64,000 nucleotides of DNA from Oscillospiraceae bacterium (GCA_025758045.1 CP107208.1:62001-126000); one strand, 5' to 3'. Shown: positions 40,367 through 49,678, counted from the first letter of the stretch. A program made the numbers and translations. Notes: generated by a model not told the origin, from the letters alone.

Positions 40367-40439
40367 TCGGAGTGACGGGATTTGAACCCACGGCCTCTTG
40401 GTCCCGAACCAAGCGCGCTACCAACTGCGCTACACCCCG
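40367..40439 (-). tRNA. tRNA-Pro (CGG)
   Basis: On the minus strand, acceptor CGGGGTG pairs with CACTCCG (one G-U), and the discriminator is A. The anticodon stem CTTGG/CCAAG holds the loop TTCGGGA, so the anticodon is CGG (reads CCG). The T-arm is GTGGG-TTCAAAT-CCCGT. CCA is not encoded. It is followed by a strong terminator. Confidence 0.93.
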
Positions 40440-40444
40440 GAAAG

Positions 40445-40473
40445 AAAAAACCGCAGCAGCTGCGCTGCTGCGG
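40445..40473 (-). terminator. Terminator between tRNA-Gln and tRNA-Pro
   Basis: CCGCAGCAG pairs with CTGCTGCGG, and the minus strand continues TTTTTT. It would limit read-through from tRNA-Gln into tRNA-Pro. Confidence 0.85.
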
Positions 40474-40475
40474 TC

Positions 40476-40549
40476 TGGTTGGGGATGAGAGGATCGAACT
40501 CCCACGGGCGGAGTCAGAGTCCGCTGCACTACCATTATGCGAATCCCCA
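40476..40549 (-). tRNA. tRNA-Gln (CTG)
   Basis: On the minus strand, acceptor TGGGGAT pairs with ATCCCCA, discriminator A, and CCA is encoded. The anticodon stem GCGGA/TCCGC holds the loop CTCTGAC, so the anticodon is CTG (reads CAG). The T-arm is TGGGA-GTTCGATC-type. Confidence 0.92.
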
Positions 40550-40590
40550 TCGCAATCATCGTTGTGGGCGTCTGCCCTCAACGCTCATAT

Positions 40591-40619
40591 ATTATAGCGT
40601 GTGGGAAACCGTTTGTCAA
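40591..40619 (-). promoter_or_regulatory. tRNA-Gln promoter
   Basis: On the minus strand TTGACA (40614-40619), 17-base spacer, TATAAT (40591-40596): consensus. Confidence 0.88.
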
Positions 40620-40622
40620 CAG

Positions 40623-40877
40623 CTATTTCAAACTTTTTTGCAAAAATCTGTAAAAATCCGAAAATCCGCGCAGCTGCGCCTTACTTTTTTGTCCCGCCTG
40701 CGTGCACCAACTGCTCTTGCTGGCGGAAAAGATGCGCGCGTACACCTGGGGCACGGCCATCGACAGCGACCACACCGACGCGCAGAACACGAACGCGATG
40801 ATGGTCACGTGCCATATCCCCTTTTTCAGCTGGTCGGCGGTGCAGTTCTTATCACCGCAGGTGACGCATGATTCCAA
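40623..40877 (-). CDS. Possible small Cys-containing membrane protein
   Basis: An 84-residue open frame with a TTG start at 40877. It begins ESCVTCGDKNCTADQLKKG, a CxxC...C arrangement that could bind zinc, followed by one membrane segment (WHVTIIAFVFCASVWSLSMAV). The last 30 residues look less protein-like and overlap the -35 of the tRNA promoter. Only a weak GGAA ribosome site is seen. It may be real; confidence is low. Confidence 0.4.
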   Translation of the reverse strand: MESCVTCGDKNCTADQLKKGIWHVTIIAFVFCASVWSLSMAVPQVYARIFSASKSSWCTQAGQKSKAQLRGFSDFYRFLQKSLK

Positions 40878-40882
40878 AATAA

Positions 40883-41686
40883 TTATTCCAGATAAAAATC
40901 CCGCAGCGCGGCCAGGCGTGCCGTGGTCAGGCCGTATTCAGCCTCAAAATACGCCTCATAGCTGGGGTACTTTTCCAGCAGTACGTCGATGGACCCTGCC
41001 CCCATCGATTCGCTTACGCCCTCCACAGGCAGCAGCAGGTCGTACTGGTCGGCGGGTTTATCCTGCATGAATTTATCGATGATGGCTTTGCGGTAAACGT
41101 TCGTCAGCATGTAGTCGGCGATGGCATCCTCCCGGCTCACACCCAGCGCCAGCAGTACCAACATAGCGGCAATGCCGGTGCGGTCCTTGCCGCAGGTGCA
41201 GTGGAACAGCAGCGGTACGCGATGCTCCTCCAGCAGGCGGAACAGCTCATGGTAGGCCGGGTTGCCGAAAGGCATCTGCTTGTACAGGTCAGTGAACCAG
41301 TAAAAATCGTGTACGGGGTGGCCGGCTTTGGCCTCGTAGGCGGCCTTTTCGGCGGCAATGCGCTGGATGCCGGCGGGCGAAAAGTCCATCTCGCTGCCAT
41401 CGGCGTACCGCATGCCGCAGATACGCTGGTAATGCGCCCCGGACACGGCCGCGTCGGGCTGGCGGGCGGCCTCTCCGGCGCTGCGCAGGTCCAGGATCTC
41501 CCGCAGGTGCAGGCTTTCCAGCTTGGTACGGTCAGCGGGGCTTTGCAGCGTATCCAGGCTGCAGCCGCGGTACAGCAGCCCGCGGCGCACATGGCGGCCA
41601 TCGGCAGCGCGGTAGCCCCCCAGCTCGCGGAAATTGCAGGTGCCCTCAAAAACGATCTCGGCTCCCGGCGTTGTAACAGGCAGCAT
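40883..41686 (-). CDS. Tyrosine/serine protein phosphatase
   Basis: A 267-residue protein of the bacterial dual-specificity tyrosine phosphatase family. NFRELGGYRAADGRHVRRGLLYRG is the N-terminal family mark. The active site is HCTCGKDRTG (162-171), with Cys163 as nucleophile and Arg169 binding phosphate (Cys-x5-Arg). It may remove phosphate from tyrosine, serine or phosphoinositide-like substrates. It has its own promoter at 41716-41744. Confidence 0.92.
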   Translation of the reverse strand: MLPVTTPGAEIVFEGTCNFRELGGYRAADGRHVRRGLLYRGCSLDTLQSPADRTKLESLHLREILDLRSAGEAARQPDAAVSGAHYQRICGMRYADGSEMDFSPAGIQRIAAEKAAYEAKAGHPVHDFYWFTDLYKQMPFGNPAYHELFRLLEEHRVPLLFHCTCGKDRTGIAAMLVLLALGVSREDAIADYMLTNVYRKAIIDKFMQDKPADQYDLLLPVEGVSESMGAGSIDVLLEKYPSYEAYFEAEYGLTTARLAALRDFYLE

Positions 41687-41715
41687 AGCAATCCTCCATT
41701 TTGTGTGTTGCTACT

Positions 41716-41744
41716 ACTATAGCACAGCCGTGGCGGGTTTGCAA
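41716..41744 (-). promoter_or_regulatory. Promoter of phosphatase gene
   Basis: On the minus strand TTGCAA (41739-41744), 17-base spacer, TATAGT (41716-41721). Confidence 0.7.
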
Positions 41745-41819
41745 ACGACCAGACCTGCATGCTGCGGCCGGGGAGACACGTACTGCAAAATCCGGCAAAC
41801 ACATCAACCAAGCCAAAAC

Positions 41820-41853
41820 AGCCCCCACCGGGAGAAAATCTCCGGCGGGGGCC
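41820..41853 (-). terminator. Terminator of fructose operon
   Basis: A long GC hairpin (GCCCCCACCGGGAG / CTCCGGCGGGGGC, with mismatches) followed on the minus strand by TGTTTTGG. Confidence 0.8.
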
Positions 41854-41871
41854 GTCTGTTCTATCATAGTA

Positions 41872-43794
41872 TCAAGCGTCGGTTCGGTCCTTTTTCAGCA
41901 GGCTCAAAATTACTGCGCCCACCACGCTGCCAATGGCCAGCGCCACAAAGTACAGCAACGCGTGGTCCACGACCGGGAAGACGAAGATTCCGCCGTGGGG
42001 CGCACGCAAGGCACAGCCGAAGGTCATCGACAGCGCACCCGACAGTGCCGCGCCGATGACGCAGCTGGGCAGCACGCGCAGCGGATCGGCCGCCGCATAC
42101 GGAATAGCGCCCTCGGAGACGAAACACAGACCCATTACGTAGTTGACGATGCCGTTGCGGCGCTCGTCCTCGGTCCACTTTTTGGGGCAGAAGGTGGTGG
42201 ACAGCGCAATAGCGATCGGCGGGACCATGCCGCCTACCATGACGGCGGCCATGACGCCGTAGTTGCCGGAGGCCAGCGCCGCGATGCCGAAGGCGTAGGA
42301 GGCTTTGTTGACGGGGCCGCCCATGTCCACCGCCATCATACCAGCCACGATGGCACCCAGCAGCACCTTGGAGGTGCCGCCCATGGCGTTCAGCCAATCG
42401 GTCATGGCGGTGTTGATCACGCCCATGACCGGATTGATGCCGCACATTACGGCACCGATGGCCAGCATGCCGCCCAGCGGGTAGATCAGCATCGGGCGGA
42501 TGCCGTTCAGGCTGGCGGGCAGCTTTTCGGTGATGCGTTTGAGACCCTCGACGATATAGCCGGAGACAAAACCGGCCAGCAACGCAGCCAAAAAGCCGCC
42601 CGAAATGCCGGTGGTGTCGCCCTGGGCCAGCCCGGCAAAGTTGGTGCCGTTCATAGCCAGCACACCACCTGCAAAGCCCACGGCCAGGCCGGGACGGTCA
42701 GCAATGGACATGGCAATGTAGGCCGACAGAATGGGCAGCATGTAGCTGAACGCTGCGTTGCCTACAGTTTTAAAGAAGGCCGCCACCGGGGTGTTCATGC
42801 CGAAGTTGGAGGGATCGATGGTGTAATCGTCCAGCAAAAACGCCAGCGCGATCATGATGCCGCCGCCTACCACGAAGGGCAGCATGTGAGAGACACCGTT
42901 CATCAGGTGCTTGTAGAGGGTGTGGCCGACGGAGTCGTTGGCACTGGCCTCGTTGGCCGCCGGTGCGCCGCCCTTGGCGTGGAAGATGGGGGCTTCGCCG
43001 TGGGCGATGGTTTTAATAAGTTCCTCTGGTTTGTGGATGCCGTCATCCACACGGGCAAAAATCACCGGCTTACCGTCAAAACGGGAGGTCTCGACGTTTT
43101 TGTCCGCTGCAATGATGATGCCGTCACAGGCGGCAATTTCCTCGGCGGTCAGTACGTTTTTCGCGCCGTCCGAGCCGTTGGTCTCCACCTTGGTGGGCAG
43201 GCCCAGACGGTCGCTGGCCTTGGTCAGCGCCTCGGCGGCCATGTAGGTGTGTGCGATGCCGTTGGGGCAGGCGGTCACAGCCAGCACGCGGTAGCCCTGC
43301 TGGGGGATCTCCTGCTGGGTGAAGCTCTCCTCGCCGAACTGGGTGTCTTCCTGGACATCGATGGCAGCCAGGAACTCGGCGGGCGTTTTGGCGGCGCGCA
43401 GCTTTTCGACAAAATCGTCGTTCATCAGCATCTGCATCATGCGGGCCAGCATGTCAATGTGCAGGCTGCCGTTTTCCGGCGCAGCGATGGCAAACAGCAG
43501 GTCGGTCTTGCCGTCGTCCTCGGCGTTGTACTGCACGGGCGCGGCCAGACGCATGGCGGCTAGGCTGGGGCGGGTCACACAGGCAGTGCGGGCGTGGGGC
43601 ACCGTGATGCCGTTATCCACGTAGGTGGACGCTTCGGCTTCGCGAGCGTAGAGGGCTTTTTTGTAGGCTTCTCGGTCGGTGATGTTGCCGTGGGTTGCCT
43701 GCAATTCCACCAGCCGGTCGATGATCTGCGCCTGATCGGCTGCGGCCTCATCCAGTGCAATGGACTGCGCAGTAAACAGTTCTGTAATACGCAT
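41872..43794 (-). CDS. fruA: Fructose PTS permease EIIABC
   Basis: A 640-residue fused phosphotransferase protein starting MRITELFT; AGAAGGAGA precedes it. The EIIA domain (1-150) has the phosphohistidine His67 in GITVPHART. EIIB follows with VLAVTACPNGIAHTYMAAEAL (phospho-Cys176). The EIIC membrane domain (about 300-640) has GVSHMLPFVVGGGIMIALAFLL and GFAGGVLA. It takes up fructose and delivers fructose 1-phosphate to FruK. It is the third gene of fruR-fruK-fruA. Confidence 0.95.
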   Translation of the reverse strand: MRITELFTAQSIALDEAAADQAQIIDRLVELQATHGNITDREAYKKALYAREAEASTYVDNGITVPHARTACVTRPSLAAMRLAAPVQYNAEDDGKTDLLFAIAAPENGSLHIDMLARMMQMLMNDDFVEKLRAAKTPAEFLAAIDVQEDTQFGEESFTQQEIPQQGYRVLAVTACPNGIAHTYMAAEALTKASDRLGLPTKVETNGSDGAKNVLTAEEIAACDGIIIAADKNVETSRFDGKPVIFARVDDGIHKPEELIKTIAHGEAPIFHAKGGAPAANEASANDSVGHTLYKHLMNGVSHMLPFVVGGGIMIALAFLLDDYTIDPSNFGMNTPVAAFFKTVGNAAFSYMLPILSAYIAMSIADRPGLAVGFAGGVLAMNGTNFAGLAQGDTTGISGGFLAALLAGFVSGYIVEGLKRITEKLPASLNGIRPMLIYPLGGMLAIGAVMCGINPVMGVINTAMTDWLNAMGGTSKVLLGAIVAGMMAVDMGGPVNKASYAFGIAALASGNYGVMAAVMVGGMVPPIAIALSTTFCPKKWTEDERRNGIVNYVMGLCFVSEGAIPYAAADPLRVLPSCVIGAALSGALSMTFGCALRAPHGGIFVFPVVDHALLYFVALAIGSVVGAVILSLLKKDRTDA

Positions 43795-43814
43795 AGCGGG
43801 TCTCCTTCTATTTA

Positions 43815-44720
43815 TCAAATCGTTCTCAGCAGCTTTTCAATATCCGCCTTCGTTGCCAGCCCGACGCTGAACGCCGTTGCACTGCCGCAGGCGGTGCCCA
43901 GGCGCAGCGCGTAGCGGTAATCGCCGGTGCGCAGGTAGCCCGCCATAAAACCGGCTACCATGCTGTCGCCCGCGCCAACGCTGTTGACCACCTTGCCCTT
44001 GGGGCAGCCGATGCGATGCACCGTGCCGTTTTCGTCCAGCAGCAGCGCGCCGTCCCCGGCCATGCTTACCAGCACGTTGTGGGCACCCTGAGCCTGCAGG
44101 CTGGCGGCGGCGGTGACGATCTCGTCATCATTGGTCAGCTCGCGGCCCACGATCTCGGCCAGCTCGTGGTTGTTGGGCTTGACGAGGAACGGTTCGTAGG
44201 GGAGCACCTTCAGCAGCAGGTCTTGGGTGGCGTCTACCACAGCGTGCACGCCGCGGCCCTGCAGCCGGGCCAGCAGCCGCTCGTAGGTGGTCTGCGGCAA
44301 GCAGGCCGGGATGCTGCCCGCCAAAATCAGCACGTCGTCTTTTTGCAGCGCGTCCAGCTTGGCTTCCAGCGCCTGCATGGCGGCTTCGGGAATGTTCGGC
44401 CCTGCGCCGTTCAGCTCGGTCTCCTGCCCGGCCTTGATCTTGACATTGATGCGTGTCATCCCCTCTTGCAGGTGGATGAAATCGGTGTGCAGGCCTTGGG
44501 CGGCCAGGCCGCGCTCCAGCCAGGCGCCGGTCTCGCCCGCGATAAAGCCGAGAGCCACACTTTCGACCCCCAGCTGGGCCAGCACGCCGGATACATTGAT
44601 GCCCTTGCCGCCCAGCACGCAATCCTCGCCGGTGGCGCGGTTGATGGCCGCGACCTGCAGCGGATTGTCCAGCCGGACGACGTAGTCGATGGCGGGGTTA
44701 AATGTAACGGTATAGATCAT
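43815..44720 (-). CDS. fruK: 1-phosphofructokinase
   Basis: A 301-residue PfkB-family kinase. FNPAIDYVVRLD starts it, GGKGINVSGVLAQLG is the substrate motif, and NSVGAGDSMVAGFMAGYL carries the catalytic aspartate with the anion hole. It phosphorylates fructose 1-phosphate, made by FruA, to fructose 1,6-bisphosphate. Its start overlaps the fruR stop by four bases, and fruA begins 21 bases after it. Confidence 0.95.
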   Translation of the reverse strand: MIYTVTFNPAIDYVVRLDNPLQVAAINRATGEDCVLGGKGINVSGVLAQLGVESVALGFIAGETGAWLERGLAAQGLHTDFIHLQEGMTRINVKIKAGQETELNGAGPNIPEAAMQALEAKLDALQKDDVLILAGSIPACLPQTTYERLLARLQGRGVHAVVDATQDLLLKVLPYEPFLVKPNNHELAEIVGRELTNDDEIVTAAASLQAQGAHNVLVSMAGDGALLLDENGTVHRIGCPKGKVVNSVGAGDSMVAGFMAGYLRTGDYRYALRLGTACGSATAFSVGLATKADIEKLLRTI

Positions 44721-45472
44721 GCTTCTGCCTCCTTTACCAGCGTTTGCTGGCGGTAGCGGGGATCAGGGCAGCGGTTGGTCAGGATAGAACCATCCTGCAG
44801 CCCGGCGATTACGGCCGGGTAGATGCTGCCGAACTTGGTGTCATCGGCCAAAAACCATACCTCGCGGGCGCGGCGGGCGGCACAGGCCTTGACGGCGGCT
44901 TCCTCTGGGTCCGGGGTGGTGAACCCGGCGACCAGATCAATGCCGTTGGCCCCCAACAACGCCTTGGTGAAGTTGTACTGCTGTAGCGCCGCCATGGCTG
45001 CCGCGCCGATGATGGCCTCGGTCTGGGGGCGCAGCAGGCCGCCAGGTACAAAGACGCGGCAGCCTTTTTGCGCCAGCAGCCGCGCGTGGGCGATGCCGTT
45101 GGTGACGTAGTGGGCGTCCTGCGCCGCGCCGCTGACGGCCCGAGCCACGGCCAGCGTGGTGGACCCGGCGTCCAGGTAGACGAAATCATCGGCCTGGATA
45201 AGAGCGGCGGCGGCTTTGGCGATGGTGTTTTTTTGGCTGACGGCCAGTGTTTCCTTGGCTTCCATCGTGGGCTCGTCGGCTCGGAACTGGCTGTTTGGCA
45301 GCGTGGCACCGCCGTGGACTTTATTGACCCGACCCTGACGGTCCAGCTCCAGCAGGTCGCGCCGGATGGTGGACTCGCTGACGTTCAGGGCCTCGCAAAG
45401 TTCCTGTACGGTGGCGGTGCGTTTTTCCGCCAACAACGCTAGAATCTGGGAAAATCGTTCTTCTGCAAGCAT
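44717..45472 (-). CDS. fruR: DeoR-family repressor of the fructose operon
   Basis: A 251-residue DeoR regulator. The N-terminal HTH reads RFSQILALLAEKRTATVQEL, then CEALNVSESTIRRDLLELD with GRVNKVHGGA. The C-terminal sugar-phosphate-sensing domain has DFVYLDAGSTTLAVARAV and VTNGIAHARLLA. It likely represses its own operon and is released by fructose 1-phosphate. Repeats of GGTTGATT type overlap its promoter. Confidence 0.93.
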   Translation of the reverse strand: MLAEERFSQILALLAEKRTATVQELCEALNVSESTIRRDLLELDRQGRVNKVHGGATLPNSQFRADEPTMEAKETLAVSQKNTIAKAAAALIQADDFVYLDAGSTTLAVARAVSGAAQDAHYVTNGIAHARLLAQKGCRVFVPGGLLRPQTEAIIGAAAMAALQQYNFTKALLGANGIDLVAGFTTPDPEEAAVKACAARRAREVWFLADDTKFGSIYPAVIAGLQDGSILTNRCPDPRYRQQTLVKEAEA

Positions 45473-45546
45473 GGAGGGCCTCCTTTTTTATGTTCTTTCT
45501 GATTGGACTTGGCGGTTTGTGACTTTGCGTGATTGATTCTGATTGT

Positions 45547-45574
45547 ATTATAGCACAACAACCACCAGAATCAA
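45547..45574 (-). promoter_or_regulatory. fruRKA promoter and operator region
   Basis: On the minus strand TTGATT (45569-45574), 16-base spacer, TATAAT (45547-45552). Flanking repeats such as GTGGTTGATT, GTGGTTGTT and two AATCA copies downstream could bind FruR. Confidence 0.65.
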
Positions 45575-45633
45575 CCACAAACAATCATTTTCAAGCGACA
45601 AAAATCACGGCGAAAATTTGTGCAAGACGCACA

Positions 45634-45667
45634 AAATAAAAAATCTCCCTTATGGAAAGGGAGATTT
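45634..45667 (-). terminator. Terminator of lipoprotein gene
   Basis: AAATCTCCCTT pairs with AAGGGAGATTT, followed on the minus strand by TTTTATTTTG. Confidence 0.88.
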
Positions 45668-45675
45668 CCGCGCTG

Positions 45676-46944
45676 CTATTTTCGCCATATGCCTGGCGGC
45701 ACTGGCGTAGTCGGGACGCTGGGATCCAGTATTGCCGATCGCGTAGCCAGGGCATACTGCGTTACTGGGGAACTGATGTTGTATTGCCGCCCATCGGTGC
45801 CGGTGAGGGTTTTCGTCACGGCGGTCTCGCCCTCGATAATCAAATACATTCCTGGCGCAGCCTGGCAGACGATGGGAACATAATAATCCTCGTACTTGAG
45901 AGCACAGCGCAGGGGGCTTTCGGCCAGCGTGCCGTCTGCCAGATGATACACATACAGCACTTGCCGCTCATCCTGGCGGGCCAGCAAAAACACATCCTCG
46001 TCATACACGCTGTCCAGCGTCATCTCTTGTGGAAGCTCAGCCACCGTCTGCACCTCGTCTGTGCCCAACGGCTGGCGCAGCAGGCGGGTGCCGTCCACCC
46101 ACCACAGCGCATCCCCGGCTAACTTCCGCAGCGGACCAAAGGTATACACCGCCCCCTCGGCCAGCACGATCTCACTGCCGGTGGCAGGGTCCAGTGCGCA
46201 GAGTGTCTCGGTTAAATAGGGCTTCAGATCGTTAAAATTGTCGACACTGTAATAAGCATACACAGGCTCCGGGCAATCAGCGCCGGGCACCCGCCGTGTG
46301 AGCAGCAGCTTGCCATCCCAGGTACCCAGCAGCTGGCCGCCGTACTCGTCCCAGGTCGTGACGGTCTCTACCGTGTCGGCGGCCGGGTTCAGCCGAAGCA
46401 GGCGGCGCTCGTCCAGGCGGGCGGGATCATCGGAGACCATACCGCCTTTGGCATATAAGTACTGTTCGTCGGCGGCTATGGGTGCCCAACCGGCAAGGTA
46501 CCATCCCTGCGGGAAGCTGACCGCCCCGGTCTGGTTTCTGTCAAAATCCGTCACCACCAGCGCCGGAGTGTCGGTCAGCATGCCGGACCAGCTCCAGACG
46601 ATTTGCGCATCGTCAACCTGCAAATTGCCTACCCGGCCGTTCATGGGCAGGCTGTCTGGGGCAGAAATCTCCCGCTCCTCGGCTTCGGCAAAATCGATCA
46701 CGGTGCCGTACCACACATCCGTTTCATCGTACCCGACCTGATACCAGCCGTATTTGTTCGCCGCACCCAGCATGTGCAGCGTGCTTGCGCCATCTTCCGC
46801 AACCACCACCGCGCCGCTTTCCGCTGTCTGAGCGGCATCAGATGCCGAAAAATCAACATCCATACGCGCATTATGACCTGCGCCACAACCAGATAAAATA
46901 CAAACTGTGAAAACAAACAATAAAAATACAAAACGAGATTTCAC
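45676..46944 (-). CDS. Predicted lipoprotein with beta-propeller-like body
   Basis: A 422-residue protein. The start is GTG at 46944, nine bases after GGAGG; the frame upstream is open but lacks a ribosome site. The N-terminus KSRFVFLLFVFTVCILSGCGAG is a lipoprotein signal with lipobox LSGC. The body is beta-rich with repeated Trp/Tyr-Gly and Leu-x-Leu-Asn/Asp-Pro elements (RLLRLNPAADTVETVTTWDEY; LCALDPATGSEIVL), like a propeller-type or DUF5050-like surface protein. It is anchored outside the membrane. Function unknown. Confidence 0.8.
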   Translation of the reverse strand: MKSRFVFLLFVFTVCILSGCGAGHNARMDVDFSASDAAQTAESGAVVVAEDGASTLHMLGAANKYGWYQVGYDETDVWYGTVIDFAEAEEREISAPDSLPMNGRVGNLQVDDAQIVWSWSGMLTDTPALVVTDFDRNQTGAVSFPQGWYLAGWAPIAADEQYLYAKGGMVSDDPARLDERRLLRLNPAADTVETVTTWDEYGGQLLGTWDGKLLLTRRVPGADCPEPVYAYYSVDNFNDLKPYLTETLCALDPATGSEIVLAEGAVYTFGPLRKLAGDALWWVDGTRLLRQPLGTDEVQTVAELPQEMTLDSVYDEDVFLLARQDERQVLYVYHLADGTLAESPLRCALKYEDYYVPIVCQAAPGMYLIIEGETAVTKTLTGTDGRQYNISSPVTQYALATRSAILDPSVPTTPVPPGIWRK

Positions 46945-47002
46945 GCAACATCGCCTCCTTTCCCCTACCCTAACACAGCTATGTTTCCAATTTGTGTCAG
47001 GC

Positions 47003-47035
47003 AAGAACAAAGCGCAGGGCAAAACGCCCCGCGCT
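47003..47035 (-). terminator. Terminator of GltD-like gene
   Basis: AGCGCAGGGC pairs with GCCCCGCGCT (one bulge/mismatch), and the minus strand continues TTTGTTCTT. Confidence 0.8.
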
Positions 47036-47054
47036 GGATGGGTATGTGTAAAAA

Positions 47055-48335
47055 TCAGTTGCCGTCATCGTACTTGGCCATGGGTACGTTGGCGTACTCG
47101 TCGGGCAGCTCGGGCGGCAGGGTCTGCATGTACTCGTGCATGGCCTCGGCCACCTTTTTGCTGTAGGCCACGGCCTCGACTACGGTGCGCGCGCCCTTGA
47201 CGGCATCGCCGCTGGCAAACACGCCGGGCATGCTGGTGTGGCCCAGCTCGTCGGTCACAAACAAGCCGCGCTCGTTGGTTTTCAGGTCGTGTTCGCTCTC
47301 GGTGATGGTGGTGCAGGGACCCTGGCTGATGGAGACGATCACGCTGTCGGACGGATATAGTTCCTCGGTGTCCGGGATGTCGGTCAGGGTGCCGTCCTCG
47401 GCTTCGTTCAGGTCGCGGAACACCACGCCCTTGTCAGTGATCTCCACCGGTTTTTTGTTAAAGTGGAAGTTGACGCCTTCCAGCTTGGCGTAGCTGGCCT
47501 CGTACTCGCTGGCGGTGATCTTTTTGGACAGCGAGAAGCACTCCACATGGCGGGTGCCGTGGCGCAGGGCGGTACGGCAGACATCCATGGCGGCGTTGCC
47601 TGCGCCGATGACGATCAGGCGGCGGCCCAGGTGGTAGACGTCAGGGTTTTGCAGGTAGTTGATGGCATAGTGTACGTTGCCCAGGCTCTCGCCCTTGATG
47701 TGCAGCGTGTTGGGACGCCATACGCCGGTGCCGATGAAGATCGCCTTGTACCCATCGCGGAAGAGGTCCTCCAGCCGCAGGGCCTTGCCCACGTCGGTGT
47801 TGGGGCGGACTTTGATGTCCTTCAGGCGCAGGTGGCGGTACTCGAAGTCGTCCAGCACACTTTTGGGCAGACGGAACTCAGGGATGCCGTAGCGCAGCAC
47901 GCCGCCGATCTTATCGTGGCTTTCAAAAATGGTCACATCGTAGCCGTAGCGGGCCAGGATGACCGCGATGGTCAAACCAGCCGGGCCGCTGCCGATGATG
48001 GCGGCCTTTTTACCGTTGGGGGTGGCGGGACCTTTGGTCATCTGGCTGGCGTAGGTAGAGGAAATGTAGTTCTCGATGACCGAGAAATGCACGGGTGCGC
48101 CCTTGATGCCCTGCACGCAGTGGCCCTCGCACTGGTTCTCGTGGTTGCACACCAGCGAGCAGACGGTGGTCAGGGGATTATTCTCAAACAGCATCTTGCC
48201 GGCGTCGTCCAGTTTGTTGTCCTTCAGCAGGCGGATGACCTCGGGGATGTTGGTGTGGATGGGGCAGCCCTGTTGGCAGCGGGGCTTTTTGCATCCAAGG
48301 CAATGGTTGGCTTCATCCATTACATGCAATGCCAT
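47055..48335 (-). CDS. GltD-like NAD(P)-dependent flavoprotein
   Basis: A 426-residue protein of the glutamate synthase small-subunit/NfnB type. The N-terminal cysteines Cys12, 15, 20 and 24 (CLGCKKPRCQQGCP), with a later VCSLVCNHENQCEGHCV set, bind two [4Fe-4S] clusters. GSGPAGLT binds FAD, IGAGNAAMD binds NAD(P)H, and GVFASGDAVKGARTVVEAVA is the C-terminal FAD motif. No glutamate synthase large subunit is adjacent, so it may partner with a distant enzyme or act as an electron-transfer flavoprotein. Confidence 0.88.
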   Translation of the reverse strand: MALHVMDEANHCLGCKKPRCQQGCPIHTNIPEVIRLLKDNKLDDAGKMLFENNPLTTVCSLVCNHENQCEGHCVQGIKGAPVHFSVIENYISSTYASQMTKGPATPNGKKAAIIGSGPAGLTIAVILARYGYDVTIFESHDKIGGVLRYGIPEFRLPKSVLDDFEYRHLRLKDIKVRPNTDVGKALRLEDLFRDGYKAIFIGTGVWRPNTLHIKGESLGNVHYAINYLQNPDVYHLGRRLIVIGAGNAAMDVCRTALRHGTRHVECFSLSKKITASEYEASYAKLEGVNFHFNKKPVEITDKGVVFRDLNEAEDGTLTDIPDTEELYPSDSVIVSISQGPCTTITESEHDLKTNERGLFVTDELGHTSMPGVFASGDAVKGARTVVEAVAYSKKVAEAMHEYMQTLPPELPDEYANVPMAKYDDGN

Positions 48336-48419
48336 GGTTTCTTCTCCTTTTACGAACCGATTTTGCCCGTTAAAAATGCAACAATCTTACAGCTCTACGA
48401 GCATTTCTCCATATGTGTT

Positions 48420-49589
48420 TTATATTACCACGGGTTTGGTCGTAAAGGCAAGCCCCATCGGCTGGGTTTTGACCCTGCAAAGTGCCGAAAAATCGACAGC
48501 TTTGCTGTGCAATTCGCTGATTTTTGCGGCCTCCGTCCCGCTGCGTGCCAGGTCGGCTAAACTGGTCCCGGCGGGCAGCGCGGCCTGCTTTAAACGGGAC
48601 AGCGCAGTTTTGCGTGCCCCCAATACCTGGATGTAGGGCGGCGCAGGCAGCTCGGCGGGGATGTCCAGCGCAGCGTCCAGCACCAGCCGCCGCAGCCGCG
48701 CATGGGGGTAACGTTTTGTCTTTAGGCGGGTGTACAGGTCGTCCAGGCTGGTGGCCTCCCGCACGGCAGCGGCCAGGCGGTGTTCCAGCCCCTCACTCAC
48801 ACCGCGCACGGCGGCAAAATCGGCTTCGGGTTTCGCGCGCAGCAGCGCCAGCACGGCAACCTCGAATTTGTTTCCATCCGTCAGCAGTCCCGCCGCCGCA
48901 GCCCTGGTGTACAGCGCTGCCGCCTGCGGGGGCACGTAGGGTTCCCAATCCTCCACCGTCAGGCTGCGCAGGTAGCTGGCGCTGGCCATGGGGATGCCAT
49001 TGTGCTCCCCCGGCCTACCGCCGCCATGGGCTGCACCCAGCCGGGGCAGCGCCAGCGGCGTGAGGGCGGCGCCCTGCGCCAAAATGGCTTTGCAGTACTC
49101 GATGCCCAAAATGTTGTTGGGCGTGCGCAGCAGTGTCCCCGCCCCTGGCAGCAGCGCGTCAGCGGCTTCGGCCCGTGCGGCGGCGTAGGTCATGCCGGTG
49201 GAAAGCCGTTCCTGTAATAGGGCGCCCAGCTCCGGCCTGGCCAGCAGCTCGGCCACTTGCGAGAGCTGGGCGGTGTCGGGGTCCTCGGCTCCGAACACCA
49301 GCGTATCGCACCCCAGCGCGGCCAGCAGCCGCACCCCGGCGGAGGCAAACTGCTCGGCTGTGGCACAGGCGTAGGGTGCGGGCAATGTAATGACTAAATC
49401 TGCCCCGGCATCCAGCGCCGCGCACACCCGCACACTCTCGGGCAGCACGGGCACGCCGCCCCGCTGGACGGCACCGCTGCTCATGCAGACAGCCACACAG
49501 CCCGCGCCCGCCGACTTGGCCGCAGCGATCTGTGCGGCATGGCCGTTGTGAAAAGGGTCATATTCGGTGATGATTCCGGCAAATTCCAT
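48420..49589 (-). CDS. tmcAL: tRNA(Met) cytidine acetate ligase
   Basis: A 389-residue nucleotidyltransferase-fold protein. The start MEFAGIITEYDPFHNGH (HxGH-like HNGH at 14-17) follows CAGGAG; longer starts have none. VCMSSGAVQRGGVPVL, TLVFGAEDPD and RTPNNILGIEYCKAI match the TmcAL/YlbM family. The enzyme activates acetate with ATP and acetylates C34 of elongator tRNA-Met. It lies divergent from ackA, a neighbour that makes or uses acetate. Confidence 0.88.
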   Translation of the reverse strand: MEFAGIITEYDPFHNGHAAQIAAAKSAGAGCVAVCMSSGAVQRGGVPVLPESVRVCAALDAGADLVITLPAPYACATAEQFASAGVRLLAALGCDTLVFGAEDPDTAQLSQVAELLARPELGALLQERLSTGMTYAAARAEAADALLPGAGTLLRTPNNILGIEYCKAILAQGAALTPLALPRLGAAHGGGRPGEHNGIPMASASYLRSLTVEDWEPYVPPQAAALYTRAAAAGLLTDGNKFEVAVLALLRAKPEADFAAVRGVSEGLEHRLAAAVREATSLDDLYTRLKTKRYPHARLRRLVLDAALDIPAELPAPPYIQVLGARKTALSRLKQAALPAGTSLADLARSGTEAAKISELHSKAVDFSALCRVKTQPMGLAFTTKPVVI

Positions 49590-49649
49590 GCAAAAAACTC
49601 CTGAGCAGGTTGTTAAAAAAAGAACGTGCAAGATTTGTGCGTTCTCGCC

Positions 49650-49678
49650 TTGCAAAAACACTAACCACATTATATAAT
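49650..49678 (+). promoter_or_regulatory. ackA promoter
   Basis: TTGCAA (49650-49655), 17-base spacer, TATAAT (49673-49678). Confidence 0.8.
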